64,000 bases of DNA from Saccharomycopsis fibuligera x Saccharomycopsis cf. fibuligera (lineage: Eukaryota > Ascomycota > Saccharomycetes > Ascoideales > Saccharomycopsidaceae), in NCBI GenBank assembly GCA_001936135.1, contig CP012811.1:620001-684000 (forward strand), given 5' to 3'. The translations under genes were made by a program, and so were the position numbers. Positions 51,546 to 61,522 of the stretch are shown in pieces (within the stretch, counting starts at the first letter, position 1; every line of letters starts with the position of its first letter). The notes under the pieces are model-generated. The model was not told the DNA's origin. It was given only the letters and a program-made list of their open reading frames with translations, and ran no database searches.

Positions 51546-52388
51546 TTTTAACTATATTGATATTATTGCTTTGTTGCTCTGTTGTTTACTATACTCAGGC
51601 TGCGAAATGTAATAACCAAACGACCACTGATATATCCAGAAGAATTTTTCTTGTTTTTTTTTTTGCTTCTTTTTTTTTTTTTTTCCTCAGCCAGCTGACT
51701 GCTTCTACTGCTCGCTCCTACTGCTACTGCTACTGCTGCTGCTGCTGTGTGCAATTGTCGCTCGTGCACTCGTTCGCTCACTGCCCGCTGCCCCTAACCC
51801 GGGGGCTGCTCGCTCTCCAACGCTGGTCGCACGTGACTATGGCGAACGTTTTTCAAGCGCGGTAGCTCCGCACCACCACAGACGGTCTCTAGGCACGTGA
51901 GAGGCTCCTGCTGAGGTGTTTTCGAAGGGCGGAAGCTCGCTGATTTTGACTTATAGTCGCCTTTGTTTCACGAGACAGTTCCGGTTTCAGGGGGAAAGCA
52001 CAAGACGTGAGACGTGCGGTTAGCAAATAGTTGTTAGATTGCCACAAGTCATGTGAGACAGAAACAAAGTCACAAAGAGCATGAGCCGCAACGACGCTCA
52101 GCTGACCGTAGAGAGGGCTAAAGAGTGCCGTTCTGTTTGAGAAAATAAGCCCTGAAAAAGGCCGCTATAGATAGACACATAGATAGATAGATCTAAGAAT
52201 GCGTGTGTGTCCGAACAGGGGAGCATTCAAATTCGATTACGAGAGTTGGTCAAATGTTGGAGTTGAAACATGCAACGCTTTTGATAGTATATCTATGCAA
52301 AATCTATTTACAACCTAGCTACGAGCTATATAAATAAGTATATATATATATGAGCTCTTATCAAACGTCTGAAGAATGATTGTCCATC
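51546..52388. other. intergenic: RPL27 promoter and COQ3 3' flank
   Basis: The left side is the RPL27 promoter, with T-runs and a CTACTGCTACTGCTG repeat (about 51706-51745). A GC-rich block at 51780-51930 holds the transcription-factor sites listed separately. The right side, with a TATATATATA stretch near 52340, is the COQ3 downstream region. No gene. Confidence 0.6.
51791..51899 (-). promoter_or_regulatory. Ribosomal-protein promoter module: Tbf1-like and two Cbf1-like sites
   Basis: CCCCTAACCC at 51791-51800 contains a Tbf1-type CCCTAA core. CACGTG E-boxes occur at 51830-51835 (within GTCACGTG on the minus strand) and 51894-51899. In Candida albicans ribosomal-protein genes are known to be driven by Tbf1 with Cbf1, in contrast to Rap1 in S. 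cerevisiae. Their placement 250-355 bases before RPL27 fits. Only motifs are seen. Confidence 0.6.
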
Positions 52389-53444
52389 TCAAGCACTTCT
52401 CTTAATGGCCATAAAGTAATTTCCAACATCTGGACATCCATGCAAATACCAACCATAAAATGGCAAATATGAACCTCCTTTGCTACTAATCACTTCGAAC
52501 TTTCCCTCGAGTTTCTCGCCAGTCTCTTGGTTTTTTAACCCATTGCCACTACCGCCAGAACTATTGAAAAGATCATGCAATTGGCTATGATCAATATACT
52601 TTGACAAATGATGAGTGCCCACCGGAACGATCCGCAACACGTACTCGCCCATGAAAATTGTAGTGAACCAGCTGACGAAATCCTTATTAATTGTAGATAA
52701 AAACAAAATCCCATCTTTTTGCAAGTGTGCTAACGCTGTCTTCAAAAATTCTTCTGGCCGGTCCACATGTTCCAAGATTTCAAACATTGTAATGATATTG
52801 AACATTTCCAGCGATGGCAATGTTTCAATAGCCTGTAATTGGTAATTTATCTTGTCGTTAATTGCAGGATCCAATGCCTTGTGTTGCTTTGCGACTCGTA
52901 TCACTTCTTCTGCCAAATCTAGCCCTTTGACTGACTCGACAATCGGTAATCTTGCCAATGATTCACTCAAGATGCCCCCGCCACAGCCTATGTCTAACGC
53001 TTTGTACTGCAATTGAGCATATTCGGCTTGTCTCTTGTCCTTTTGATCTTGCACGATTTGCTGACTTATTTCCAGAGGAAGCAAATCAAGATTGTATCCA
53101 GGAACATAAATCTCATCTCCGGGGACAGTGTACTGATTGTTTAACGGAATATTGTTTTTTATTGTATCTTGAATGAAATCCATACGGACTAAATTCATCT
53201 TGTGTAGAATCCGCTGTGGCCCATTAATATCCCACCAACTGGAGGCAAGTTTATTGAAATGTTTAGTTTCCTCATCGGTGCCATGATGGTTGGCTAGTTC
53301 GTGGTTTGCGACTTGAGTTTGCTGGAATCGGGTGGCTGAAGCTGTGTGCAACTGAGCTTGGCTTTTAAAAGATTTTCTTGAAGCTGACTTTTGGATCAAG
53401 CGAGCACTAGGAATGTTGCGGGATATTAATCTTGCCGTCTTCAT
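52389..53444 (-). CDS. COQ3: Ubiquinone biosynthesis O-methyltransferase Coq3
   Basis: 351 residues (S. cerevisiae Coq3, 312). The first 45 residues are rich in Arg, Lys and Ser with no acidic residue (MKTARLISRNIPSARLIQKS), a mitochondrial targeting sequence. The methyltransferase fold follows: WWDINGPQRILHKMNLVRMDF, SAM-binding motif I ALDIGCGGGILSE (about 149-161), motif post-I GLDLAEE, and MFEILEHVDRPEEFLK. THHLSKYIDHSQLHDLF near the end is typical of UbiG/Coq3. Known role: SAM-dependent methylation of both O positions of the ubiquinone ring, at the mitochondrial inner membrane CoQ synthome. Confidence 0.95.
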   Translation of the reverse strand: MKTARLISRNIPSARLIQKSASRKSFKSQAQLHTASATRFQQTQVANHELANHHGTDEETKHFNKLASSWWDINGPQRILHKMNLVRMDFIQDTIKNNIPLNNQYTVPGDEIYVPGYNLDLLPLEISQQIVQDQKDKRQAEYAQLQYKALDIGCGGGILSESLARLPIVESVKGLDLAEEVIRVAKQHKALDPAINDKINYQLQAIETLPSLEMFNIITMFEILEHVDRPEEFLKTALAHLQKDGILFLSTINKDFVSWFTTIFMGEYVLRIVPVGTHHLSKYIDHSQLHDLFNSSGGSGNGLKNQETGEKLEGKFEVISSKGGSYLPFYGWYLHGCPDVGNYFMAIKRSA

Positions 53445-53656
53445 CCTTCAGTTGTGTCTTCTTTACTTTCTTTATCGCAATGTTGATTCAAATTATCGTT
53501 AAGGCAATTGCAACAATTGCGCAAAATTATCTTATGCAAATGATCAAGCTGTACAAAAATAAATCTTTTTTAAATAAAGCAGCAATAGACACTTAGTGTT
53601 CAAATATATTAGTGAATTAATAATTGAGCCATCAATTGAGGTGTTGTTGCATTTCC

Positions 53657-53690
<34 letters not shown>

Positions 53691-54264
53691 GCAGCGGGTT
53701 TTTCTTGTCTTTGTTACTTTACTTAATTTTCGCTTTCTAGCACGTGAACCGTGCTTGTTGGCAACGTTTGGTGATGAAGATGAAGATGCTGGCTGCTGGT
53801 CATTTTTGGCGGCCTATCATCCAAATCGTGACGCGATACATAGTGGAGAATCTCTTTAAAAAATGCTACCAGCCTTGAGTGAGTGGTTGAAAGGGTCTGT
53901 TTCATATAGACTACGGTTAAATCACAGCAAATATAAATGGACGGATAGGGATTTCAAAAACATCTGGTATATCAGTATTTGAAAAATAATTGGTCATTGC
54001 TGAGTAAGCAGTAAACAAAGAAAAAATATGTATATACAAGGAGAGAGAGAGAAAGAAAGAGAGAGAGGGCGATGATGTTGATGACGATGCTGATGCAAAT
54101 GAGGTCAATGCAGATACTAATGCATATGTTAACGTTGAACATAAATATCAAGCCATAAATGCGTATTTGAATTAGAGAGACTGTATTAGTTTAGAATTAA
54201 AAAAAAAAAAAAAAATTTTTTTACTCTAATTCAATTCAAAACCTAATATCTAATAATAACAATC
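53445..54264. repeat. divergent intergenic with ATC, GA and A/T-run repeats
   Basis: This 820-base gap between COQ3 and the SPP381-like gene has an ATC triplet run (53658-53690, 11 units), a GAGA/GAAA run (about 54041-54067), GATG-type triplets after it, and an A-run then T-run at about 54200-54222, just before the SPP381-like leader. No gene. Confidence 0.65.
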
Positions 54265-55119
54265 ATGGCACCAAAACAAAAGAAACTTCAGCGATATTTC
54301 CCCGGCAAGCCAATTGCGGCAAAGTCTAAAGACTACTCAGATTCAAGTTCCGGCTCAGAATCAGGCTCAGAAAGCGATGCTTCAGATTCTACAGAGAAAA
54401 AAGCCCAGAGCAACAGCGAGATAAGACAGCACCAGCAACTACAGAGGAACGAGCAGCAGCAAAGTGTGTCTGGCAAGAGTGGAACTGCCTACCGTGTGAT
54501 AAGCACAACGTCTACGACGGCGGCTACGAAACCGCGTCAGAACCAACAAGCCAACAGTATCAATAACAATAACGACGATGATGGTAGTGGTGACGAAGAA
54601 GAAGAAGAAGATGATGATGATGATGATGTGGACGAGGAGGAGGAGGAGGAGGATGAATCATCTAGCGACTCAGACGGCGAATCAACATCTTCTGATGAGG
54701 ATAATGGGAAAATTTCTCGTCTTGTATTCGTCAACAAATCCAAACGAAAAAATCAATTTAACAACAAAAACACGAATAATGACAATACCAATCAACGAAA
54801 CTCCAATGAGGAACAGCCCGCTTCAAATGCAACCGGCATCAGCACCATCAAAGATCGAGCTTTGAATTACATAGAACATCAAATTCGAACTGAACAGGAA
54901 GTACAAAAGTTAATCAAAGCATCAAATGATGAAGACTTGGGCGACGTTACGGATACAGATGATTTGGATCCGGAATTTGAAAAGCAACAATGGCAAATTA
55001 GAGAATTGAAGCGATTGAAGAGGGAAAAAGATGCGATGTTGGCAAAGCGCGAGGAGTTTGAAGAAAGAGAAGAGAAACGATTGCAGCGGATCCGCCAGAA
55101 GGGGAATAGTAGAGAGTAA
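54265..55119 (+). CDS. SPP381: Spliceosomal tri-snRNP protein, Spp381/MFAP1-like
   Basis: 284 residues (S. cerevisiae Spp381, 291). The first 160 residues are Ser/Asp/Glu-rich with acidic runs (about 110-135). KISRLVFVNKSKRKNQF then resembles the RPxFVxK block of MFAP1/Spp381. The C-terminus has ALNYIEHQIRTEQEVQKLI and DTDDLDPEFEKQQWQIRELK (family: D.DD...YE.WK.RELKR.KR), then a charged helix KREKDAMLAKREEFEEREEK. It ends soon after that helix, without the conserved KGKYKFLQKYYHRGAF tail of metazoan MFAP1, as in Spp381. Known role: activation of the spliceosome with Prp38. Symbol is given by architecture and length, so moderate confidence. Convergent with VPS72. Confidence 0.6.
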   Translation: MAPKQKKLQRYFPGKPIAAKSKDYSDSSSGSESGSESDASDSTEKKAQSNSEIRQHQQLQRNEQQQSVSGKSGTAYRVISTTSTTAATKPRQNQQANSINNNNDDDGSGDEEEEEDDDDDDVDEEEEEEDESSSDSDGESTSSDEDNGKISRLVFVNKSKRKNQFNNKNTNNDNTNQRNSNEEQPASNATGISTIKDRALNYIEHQIRTEQEVQKLIKASNDEDLGDVTDTDDLDPEFEKQQWQIRELKRLKREKDAMLAKREEFEEREEKRLQRIRQKGNSRE

Positions 55120-55433
55120 GGTAGTTATACAATGCAATGCCTCGAGGAAAAATATGAAGCGCAATTACTTATTACATCCGCATCAATGTACAAGATAGAT
55201 TCCTTTAATTTGGCTATGGAAATTAGTGATTACAACTATTCCGATACGAGCTCGTTAGAAAAACCAATGCACATTAAATTAATAGACATATAATACAAAA
55301 TGTAAAAAACATTTAAAACATTCATCATCATCATCATCATAATCATCATCATCATAATCATCATCATCATCGTCATAATTATCATCATCATAGTCATAAC
55401 CAAAATACTAGCTGAATAAGCCAGTTCTTTCTC
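55120..55433. repeat. ATC/ATA microsatellite between convergent SPP381 and VPS72
   Basis: 314 bases between two convergent 3' ends. From 55321 to about 55397 the sequence is almost pure CAT triplets, interrupted by ATA, GTC and similar variants. The left part shows nothing recognisable. Confidence 0.75.
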
Positions 55434-58400
55434 TTAGTCATAAAATCCCGGTGGTACTCCCTTGGCAGCCCTTGGCTCGCCATACCGTGCAAATAAATAC
55501 ACCCCGGTGCCCAATCTACCACTTTCAAAGTCATCTCCAGCGCCGTCACTAGTAGCACTATTTTTAGCTGCAACGCCGTTGCTGTTTTCTTCATTAAAAG
55601 CACCATCCTCTACATCAATAGGATTACTTTCACCAAACCCGCACCATGCAAATTCCCCCTGTTTGACTCGATCAATAACCTTGTAAGCTTCAACACTGCC
55701 ATACGGAATCCCTGTTCTTGGTTCAAAATATAATGCAGGCTTTCCAGTAATAAAACAGGTTTTGCGTTGTCCAGTTGGCAAGTAAATTGAACTTGGGGCC
55801 GGCGTAGCAATATTGATTTCTTGCTTAGTTTCAACTTGTTTTTCTTCAGTATCTTGAGCCAAGTCTTGAGTTTCTGTGACTCCCAATTTAGGAAATTTAG
55901 CTAATTCTTCAAACTCGGCCTTTTTGAGCTGGGAATATGGGATAAAGAGATCTGACTTATAAGTTGGTTTCAAGTTTGGAGTGTCTTGATCACCATCATC
56001 ACCTGTAGAAGCAGTAGAGGCAGCAGTAATATTGCTATCGGCTTTAATATGAATGATTCGCTCAAGGTTGCTAGTAGCACGGCGATGAGCAGTCCAAAGC
56101 GATTGTGGCCCAAATACAATATTTTTCACTTTTTTGATGTCCAGTAAATCTTTTGGATTAGTGAAATTTTCAAATGAAATATAGTTTCTATAAACTTTCA
56201 AGTGAGGGCCTTCATAAACTGGTTCTTTTGGCTTTTCAGAAATAACTTCTTCCTTTGTATCTGATTTTTCTTCCTTGGCTTCTGTTGGTTCGACTGATGA
56301 TGTGATCGACGTTGGAGTGATTGATGTTTCTGCTTTCAAAACAGTAGTAGTTGGTTCTTTTTTAACAGTGATAATGGATTCTGGTGGTTCACTAGAGTTG
56401 ACTTCATCTGCAAACTTGACTGATTTTTGTTCTTTATTGGAGGGGGTCGTGGCCAGTGGTGATTTTGTCTGGTCAGTGTCAGCAGCTGGAGTTTCATCGG
56501 CTTTTAATGCATTTCTTTGCAAAGATGTGTTGTGGTTTGGTGTACCACTTGCGGATGCCTCTGGAGTTTTAAGTTCCGCACTATTACTCTCAGTATGGTC
56601 AATCTCCATTTTATCAGATGTTGGTTGATTATTATCGTTCTCATCAAGGATTTTCTCTGACTCTTCATTACTATTAGCCCCAATCTCTGCGTCCTTGGCG
56701 TTCTGCTGCTGATCATTTTGATTGTATGCATCTTTCATGTCAACATCAATGTCAACATCTTCAATGCTGGCCTCTTTCGGCTTGGTAACAATAGCATCAT
56801 CATCGTTATTATTACTACTATTATTATTATCCTGACCATTGTGAATCTCACTTTCTTTGGGTTGTTTTTGTTTTTCTTGCTTCTTATCGCTATTTGACTG
56901 CTGTTCCGTACTGGTTTCAATGGTGCTAGCAAAAGTAGATTCCTTCTTATCACGATTAGCGTTCGTGGCGTTGGCAATCGTTTCATCTTTATTATTTTTA
57001 GCATTGGAGTCAAGTTTACCATTGTCCTTGCCGTCGTCGTCGTCATTGTCATCAATACTCTCGGCAGATTTTGATTCATTTTCTTTGGCTGAGGTATTTT
57101 TTTCAATGTTAGCGTTCTCTTCCGCTGTATTGTTTTCTTCTGTAGCTTTTTCTGTTACTTTTTTCCTTTCGGATTCGGCAGCTTCTTCACTTCCCTTTTC
57201 AGCAATTCCCTCCTTTCCATCTTCCTTTCCATTTCTAACTTCAACGACAGAAGCGCTTTCTTTCTTTACATCCTTCTTAATATCCTCCGTTCCTGTTTTA
57301 GTGTCCACCTTCGAGCCATCCTCATCCTTTTCAACTTTAACTTTAATCTGGCTTTCCTCTTTAGTTTGCTCTTCTTCGTTATTTTTTTCATTATCCTTTT
57401 TTGCAGTAATACCGCCACTACTTTCCTCTCCGACCTTACCAATCCCCAACACTTCTCTTTCATACCTTTCCAACTTCTCTTTCTTCTCCTTTTCTAACCT
57501 TTCTCTTTCCTTCTTCTCCCTCTTGATCCTCTCCTCTCTTTCTTTTTTCTCTCTCTTTATTCTTTCTTCTCTTTCTAATCTTTCTTGTTCTTCTCTCTTC
57601 TCAATCTCTTCAATTTCCTTCATCGTTTTACCCATTTCTATCCACTTGCCTCTTTTCTGCAATTTTTTGATATCCTCCTCCTTAGCTATTTCCGCCAACT
57701 CCAACTGCTTTTGACGCTCCGATTTTCTGCCTCTCTTATCCTTCTTCTTCTCCCTCTCTCTAATAATTTTTTGTTCTTTTAGTTCCTCTTCTGGTGTCAC
57801 GTAATAAATCGCTGAAGTGAACCTTACTATATCTTCAAGTTGCTTTTTGCTGGTCAACATTTGTGATCTTTTTTCCTTTTTGATAATTTCTTGCTCCTTG
57901 AATCTCGTAAGAGCTAAAATATTCTGCTTTTCCGTTTCTTTAGCTTCTTGCAATCTTTCTTCTTGCGTTATGACATGTACTTCTTTTTGAGGTTTTGGTT
58001 TCATGGCAGCGCGACGACGTTCAGATTCCTTGAGCTTGTTGACTAATTCAATTTTGTTCTGCACTGCTGATCGTCTTGTTGATGATCTTCTAGTTTCGGA
58101 AAGTAAAGAATCTGCTTTGACTCGATCAATAGCCAGCATTGCCGCTGGTGATTTTTTAGCTTTTTTATTTTGTTGTTGCTCTTTGATGTTTGCTTTTGGC
58201 TTGTTAATTTTAGGGATAATCTTCTTCTTTTTGGCTTCTTTACGTTTTTTTAATTTCTCTTGTTTTTGTAGTTCTTTTTCTCCTGCCTCTTGATCATCTT
58301 CTGCTTCATCTCCGGATTCTTCTGATGATGCACTAAACATTTCATCAGAATCGTAATATTGATCGGGGGTGGCGCCATCTTTTGTATCATGTTCAATTCT

Positions 58401-58700
58401 TCTCTTCTTGCCTCGCTGCCGCGTATGACTATCTTTCACGTCATTATTATTATCATCATCTTGCGCTTGCCGCTGATCATCGTCATCATCATCACTATCA
58501 TCGCTGCCTTCGTTACTATCACTGTCGCTATCATTTAAACTAAATTCTGCATCGCTTCCATCTTCTTGGAATAACAAATCCACATTTTCATCTTCTTCAT
58601 CATAATTTAGGATTTCTTCTGCTTGGATCAATGATTTTAATCTCGATCCGGCATTCGCTCTTCGACTTCTAGTGGCGATTAATGGCTCTTCACCAGACAT
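55434..58700 (-). CDS. VPS72: SWR1-complex histone chaperone Vps72/Swc2 (YL1)
   Basis: 1088 residues, longer than S. cerevisiae Vps72 (795). The N-terminus LIATRSRRANAGSRLKSLIQ followed by an acidic run is the YL1 region that binds H2A.Z. A Lys/Glu-rich segment (about 360-420, KREKKEREERIKREKKERE) is likely a single alpha helix. A Lys/Glu/Ser/Asn disordered stretch then extends to about 800. The YL1 C-terminal domain (about 980-1010) reads CFITGKPALYFEPRTGIPYG SVEAYKVI. Known role: subunit of the SWR1 remodeller that exchanges H2A for H2A.Z. The central low-complexity region accounts for the extra length. It is divergent from BRX1 and convergent with the SPP381-like gene. Confidence 0.93.
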   Translation of the reverse strand: MSGEEPLIATRSRRANAGSRLKSLIQAEEILNYDEEDENVDLLFQEDGSDAEFSLNDSDSDSNEGSDDSDDDDDDQRQAQDDDNNNDVKDSHTRQRGKKRRIEHDTKDGATPDQYYDSDEMFSASSEESGDEAEDDQEAGEKELQKQEKLKKRKEAKKKKIIPKINKPKANIKEQQQNKKAKKSPAAMLAIDRVKADSLLSETRRSSTRRSAVQNKIELVNKLKESERRRAAMKPKPQKEVHVITQEERLQEAKETEKQNILALTRFKEQEIIKKEKRSQMLTSKKQLEDIVRFTSAIYYVTPEEELKEQKIIREREKKKDKRGRKSERQKQLELAEIAKEEDIKKLQKRGKWIEMGKTMKEIEEIEKREEQERLEREERIKREKKEREERIKREKKERERLEKEKKEKLERYEREVLGIGKVGEESSGGITAKKDNEKNNEEEQTKEESQIKVKVEKDEDGSKVDTKTGTEDIKKDVKKESASVVEVRNGKEDGKEGIAEKGSEEAAESERKKVTEKATEENNTAEENANIEKNTSAKENESKSAESIDDNDDDDGKDNGKLDSNAKNNKDETIANATNANRDKKESTFASTIETSTEQQSNSDKKQEKQKQPKESEIHNGQDNNNSSNNNDDDAIVTKPKEASIEDVDIDVDMKDAYNQNDQQQNAKDAEIGANSNEESEKILDENDNNQPTSDKMEIDHTESNSAELKTPEASASGTPNHNTSLQRNALKADETPAADTDQTKSPLATTPSNKEQKSVKFADEVNSSEPPESIITVKKEPTTTVLKAETSITPTSITSSVEPTEAKEEKSDTKEEVISEKPKEPVYEGPHLKVYRNYISFENFTNPKDLLDIKKVKNIVFGPQSLWTAHRRATSNLERIIHIKADSNITAASTASTGDDGDQDTPNLKPTYKSDLFIPYSQLKKAEFEELAKFPKLGVTETQDLAQDTEEKQVETKQEINIATPAPSSIYLPTGQRKTCFITGKPALYFEPRTGIPYGSVEAYKVIDRVKQGEFAWCGFGESNPIDVEDGAFNEENSNGVAAKNSATSDGAGDDFESGRLGTGVYLFARYGEPRAAKGVPPGFYD

Positions 58701-59178
58701 GCTGATTTATCTTATTATTACTATATAGTTATTATTATGCTCAATTGGTGCCGATTATTTGTTGATATTGCCTGAGAATACTGATATTAAAAAGGAATGA
58801 AAAGGCCCGGATAAAATACGCAATAGAAACACGTTTTCAATTAATAATCCAGTGCCAGGCTGTCGAACGATAACTCAATACCTTACTATTCTGATCATCC
58901 ACTCGTACTCTATTGTATTATTCTTTATTTATTTTCAATATTTTGGCGCGCGCGCCTTCCATAGTGCCTCCCAATTAGGAAGTATTTCGCCGGGTAATGA
59001 CATCTGCAGCGCATCGCTGCCATCTTAGGGAAAAAAAATTTTTTTTTTTTTTTTGTTAACACTTTGTATGGATAGATTAATACTAAACTTTTTCAACTAT
59101 AAACCTACCATTCTGTTTCCTTTGATAAGAAACAGCAGAGTTTGTAACTACAAAATATCAACATAATATAGACTTATA
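58701..59178. promoter_or_regulatory. divergent promoter of VPS72 and BRX1
   Basis: 478 bases. The BRX1-proximal part carries GCGATGCG on the minus strand (about 59006-59013), a mismatched PAC, and an A-run running into a T-run at about 59030-59054, an RRPE-like A/T element. A GC-rich palindromic patch GGCGCGCGCGCC is at about 58945-58956. Motif support is weaker than for SPB4 and REX4. Confidence 0.4.
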
Positions 59179-60108
59179 ATGTCATCGATCTACAAAGCTC
59201 TTTCCAAAACTCAAAATGGTGGCGGAGTCTCCAAGCCAAAAAATGGTGAAAGAAAACACATCAACAAGCAAAAACTTTTGATTATCTCATCTAGAGGAGT
59301 GACATATAGACATAGACATTTGGTGAATGATCTTCACAGTTTGCTTCCGCATTCCAAAAAACAAGCCAAGATTGGATCCAAGAAGAACTTGTTTGACTTG
59401 AATGAAGTGGCTGAATTGTACAACTGCAACAATATTGCTTATTTTGAAAGTAAAAAACATACTGATTTATACTTATGGTTAACTAAGACGCCAAACGGAC
59501 CAAGTATTAAATTTTTTGTGCAAAATATGAGTACGTTGGAAGAGCTAAACTTTACTGGGAATTGTTTGAAAGGTTCTAGACCAGTGTTGTCATTTGACAA
59601 GAAATTTGATGAAGTTGGTGCTACTGTGGGACCAAAGGGAGAAACTGATATCAGTTTACAGTTGATCAAAGAAATGTTTATCCATACTTTTGGGGTGCCA
59701 CCAACCAGCAGAAAAACTAAGCCGTTTATTGACCATGTGATGACATTCAGTGTGGTTGATGGTAAGATCTGGATCCGTAACTACCAAATCAACGAAGAGG
59801 TGCGTGCATCTGAAGCACAGGAGATTGCAGCTGGTAACGATGAAGAAAACGAAATGACGTTGGTGGAAATTGGGCCACGGTGTGTGTTAACACCAGTTGT
59901 GATTCTTGAGGGTGCGTTCTGTGGACCAAAGATATACGAGAACAAGCAATTTGTGAGTCCAAACGTGGTGAGAGCTCAGCAGAAGCAGCAGGCGGCGGTG
60001 TCTGCCAGAAGCAGACAAGACGCTGCTGTGGCCAAGAAGATCAAGAAGCGGGAGAATGTGTTGGCGAAGGACCCATTGGCAAACGAGCAGTTGTTCCGCA
60101 AGAAGTAG
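59179..60108 (+). CDS. BRX1: Ribosome biogenesis protein Brx1 (Brix domain)
   Basis: 309 residues (S. cerevisiae Brx1, 291). A Brix domain covers about 33-225: KLLIISSRGVTYRHRHLVND, LPHSKKQAKIGSKKNLFDLN, LWLTKTPNGPSIKFFVQN, and DHVMTFSVVDGKIWIRNYQI, all Brx1-specific. The basic C-terminus ends KDPLANEQLFRKK. Known role: nucleolar factor that with Ebp2 forms an early 60S assembly module. In tandem with TDH3, 418 bases upstream. Confidence 0.96.
   Translation: MSSIYKALSKTQNGGGVSKPKNGERKHINKQKLLIISSRGVTYRHRHLVNDLHSLLPHSKKQAKIGSKKNLFDLNEVAELYNCNNIAYFESKKHTDLYLWLTKTPNGPSIKFFVQNMSTLEELNFTGNCLKGSRPVLSFDKKFDEVGATVGPKGETDISLQLIKEMFIHTFGVPPTSRKTKPFIDHVMTFSVVDGKIWIRNYQINEEVRASEAQEIAAGNDEENEMTLVEIGPRCVLTPVVILEGAFCGPKIYENKQFVSPNVVRAQQKQQAAVSARSRQDAAVAKKIKKRENVLAKDPLANEQLFRKK

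Positions 60109-61522
<1,414 letters not shown>

Noticed and set aside
56857-57714. 285-codon frame antisense to VPS72
   Set aside because: Its Ser/Leu/Phe-rich product is the complement of a Lys/Glu-rich coding stretch; VPS72 is clearly the real gene.
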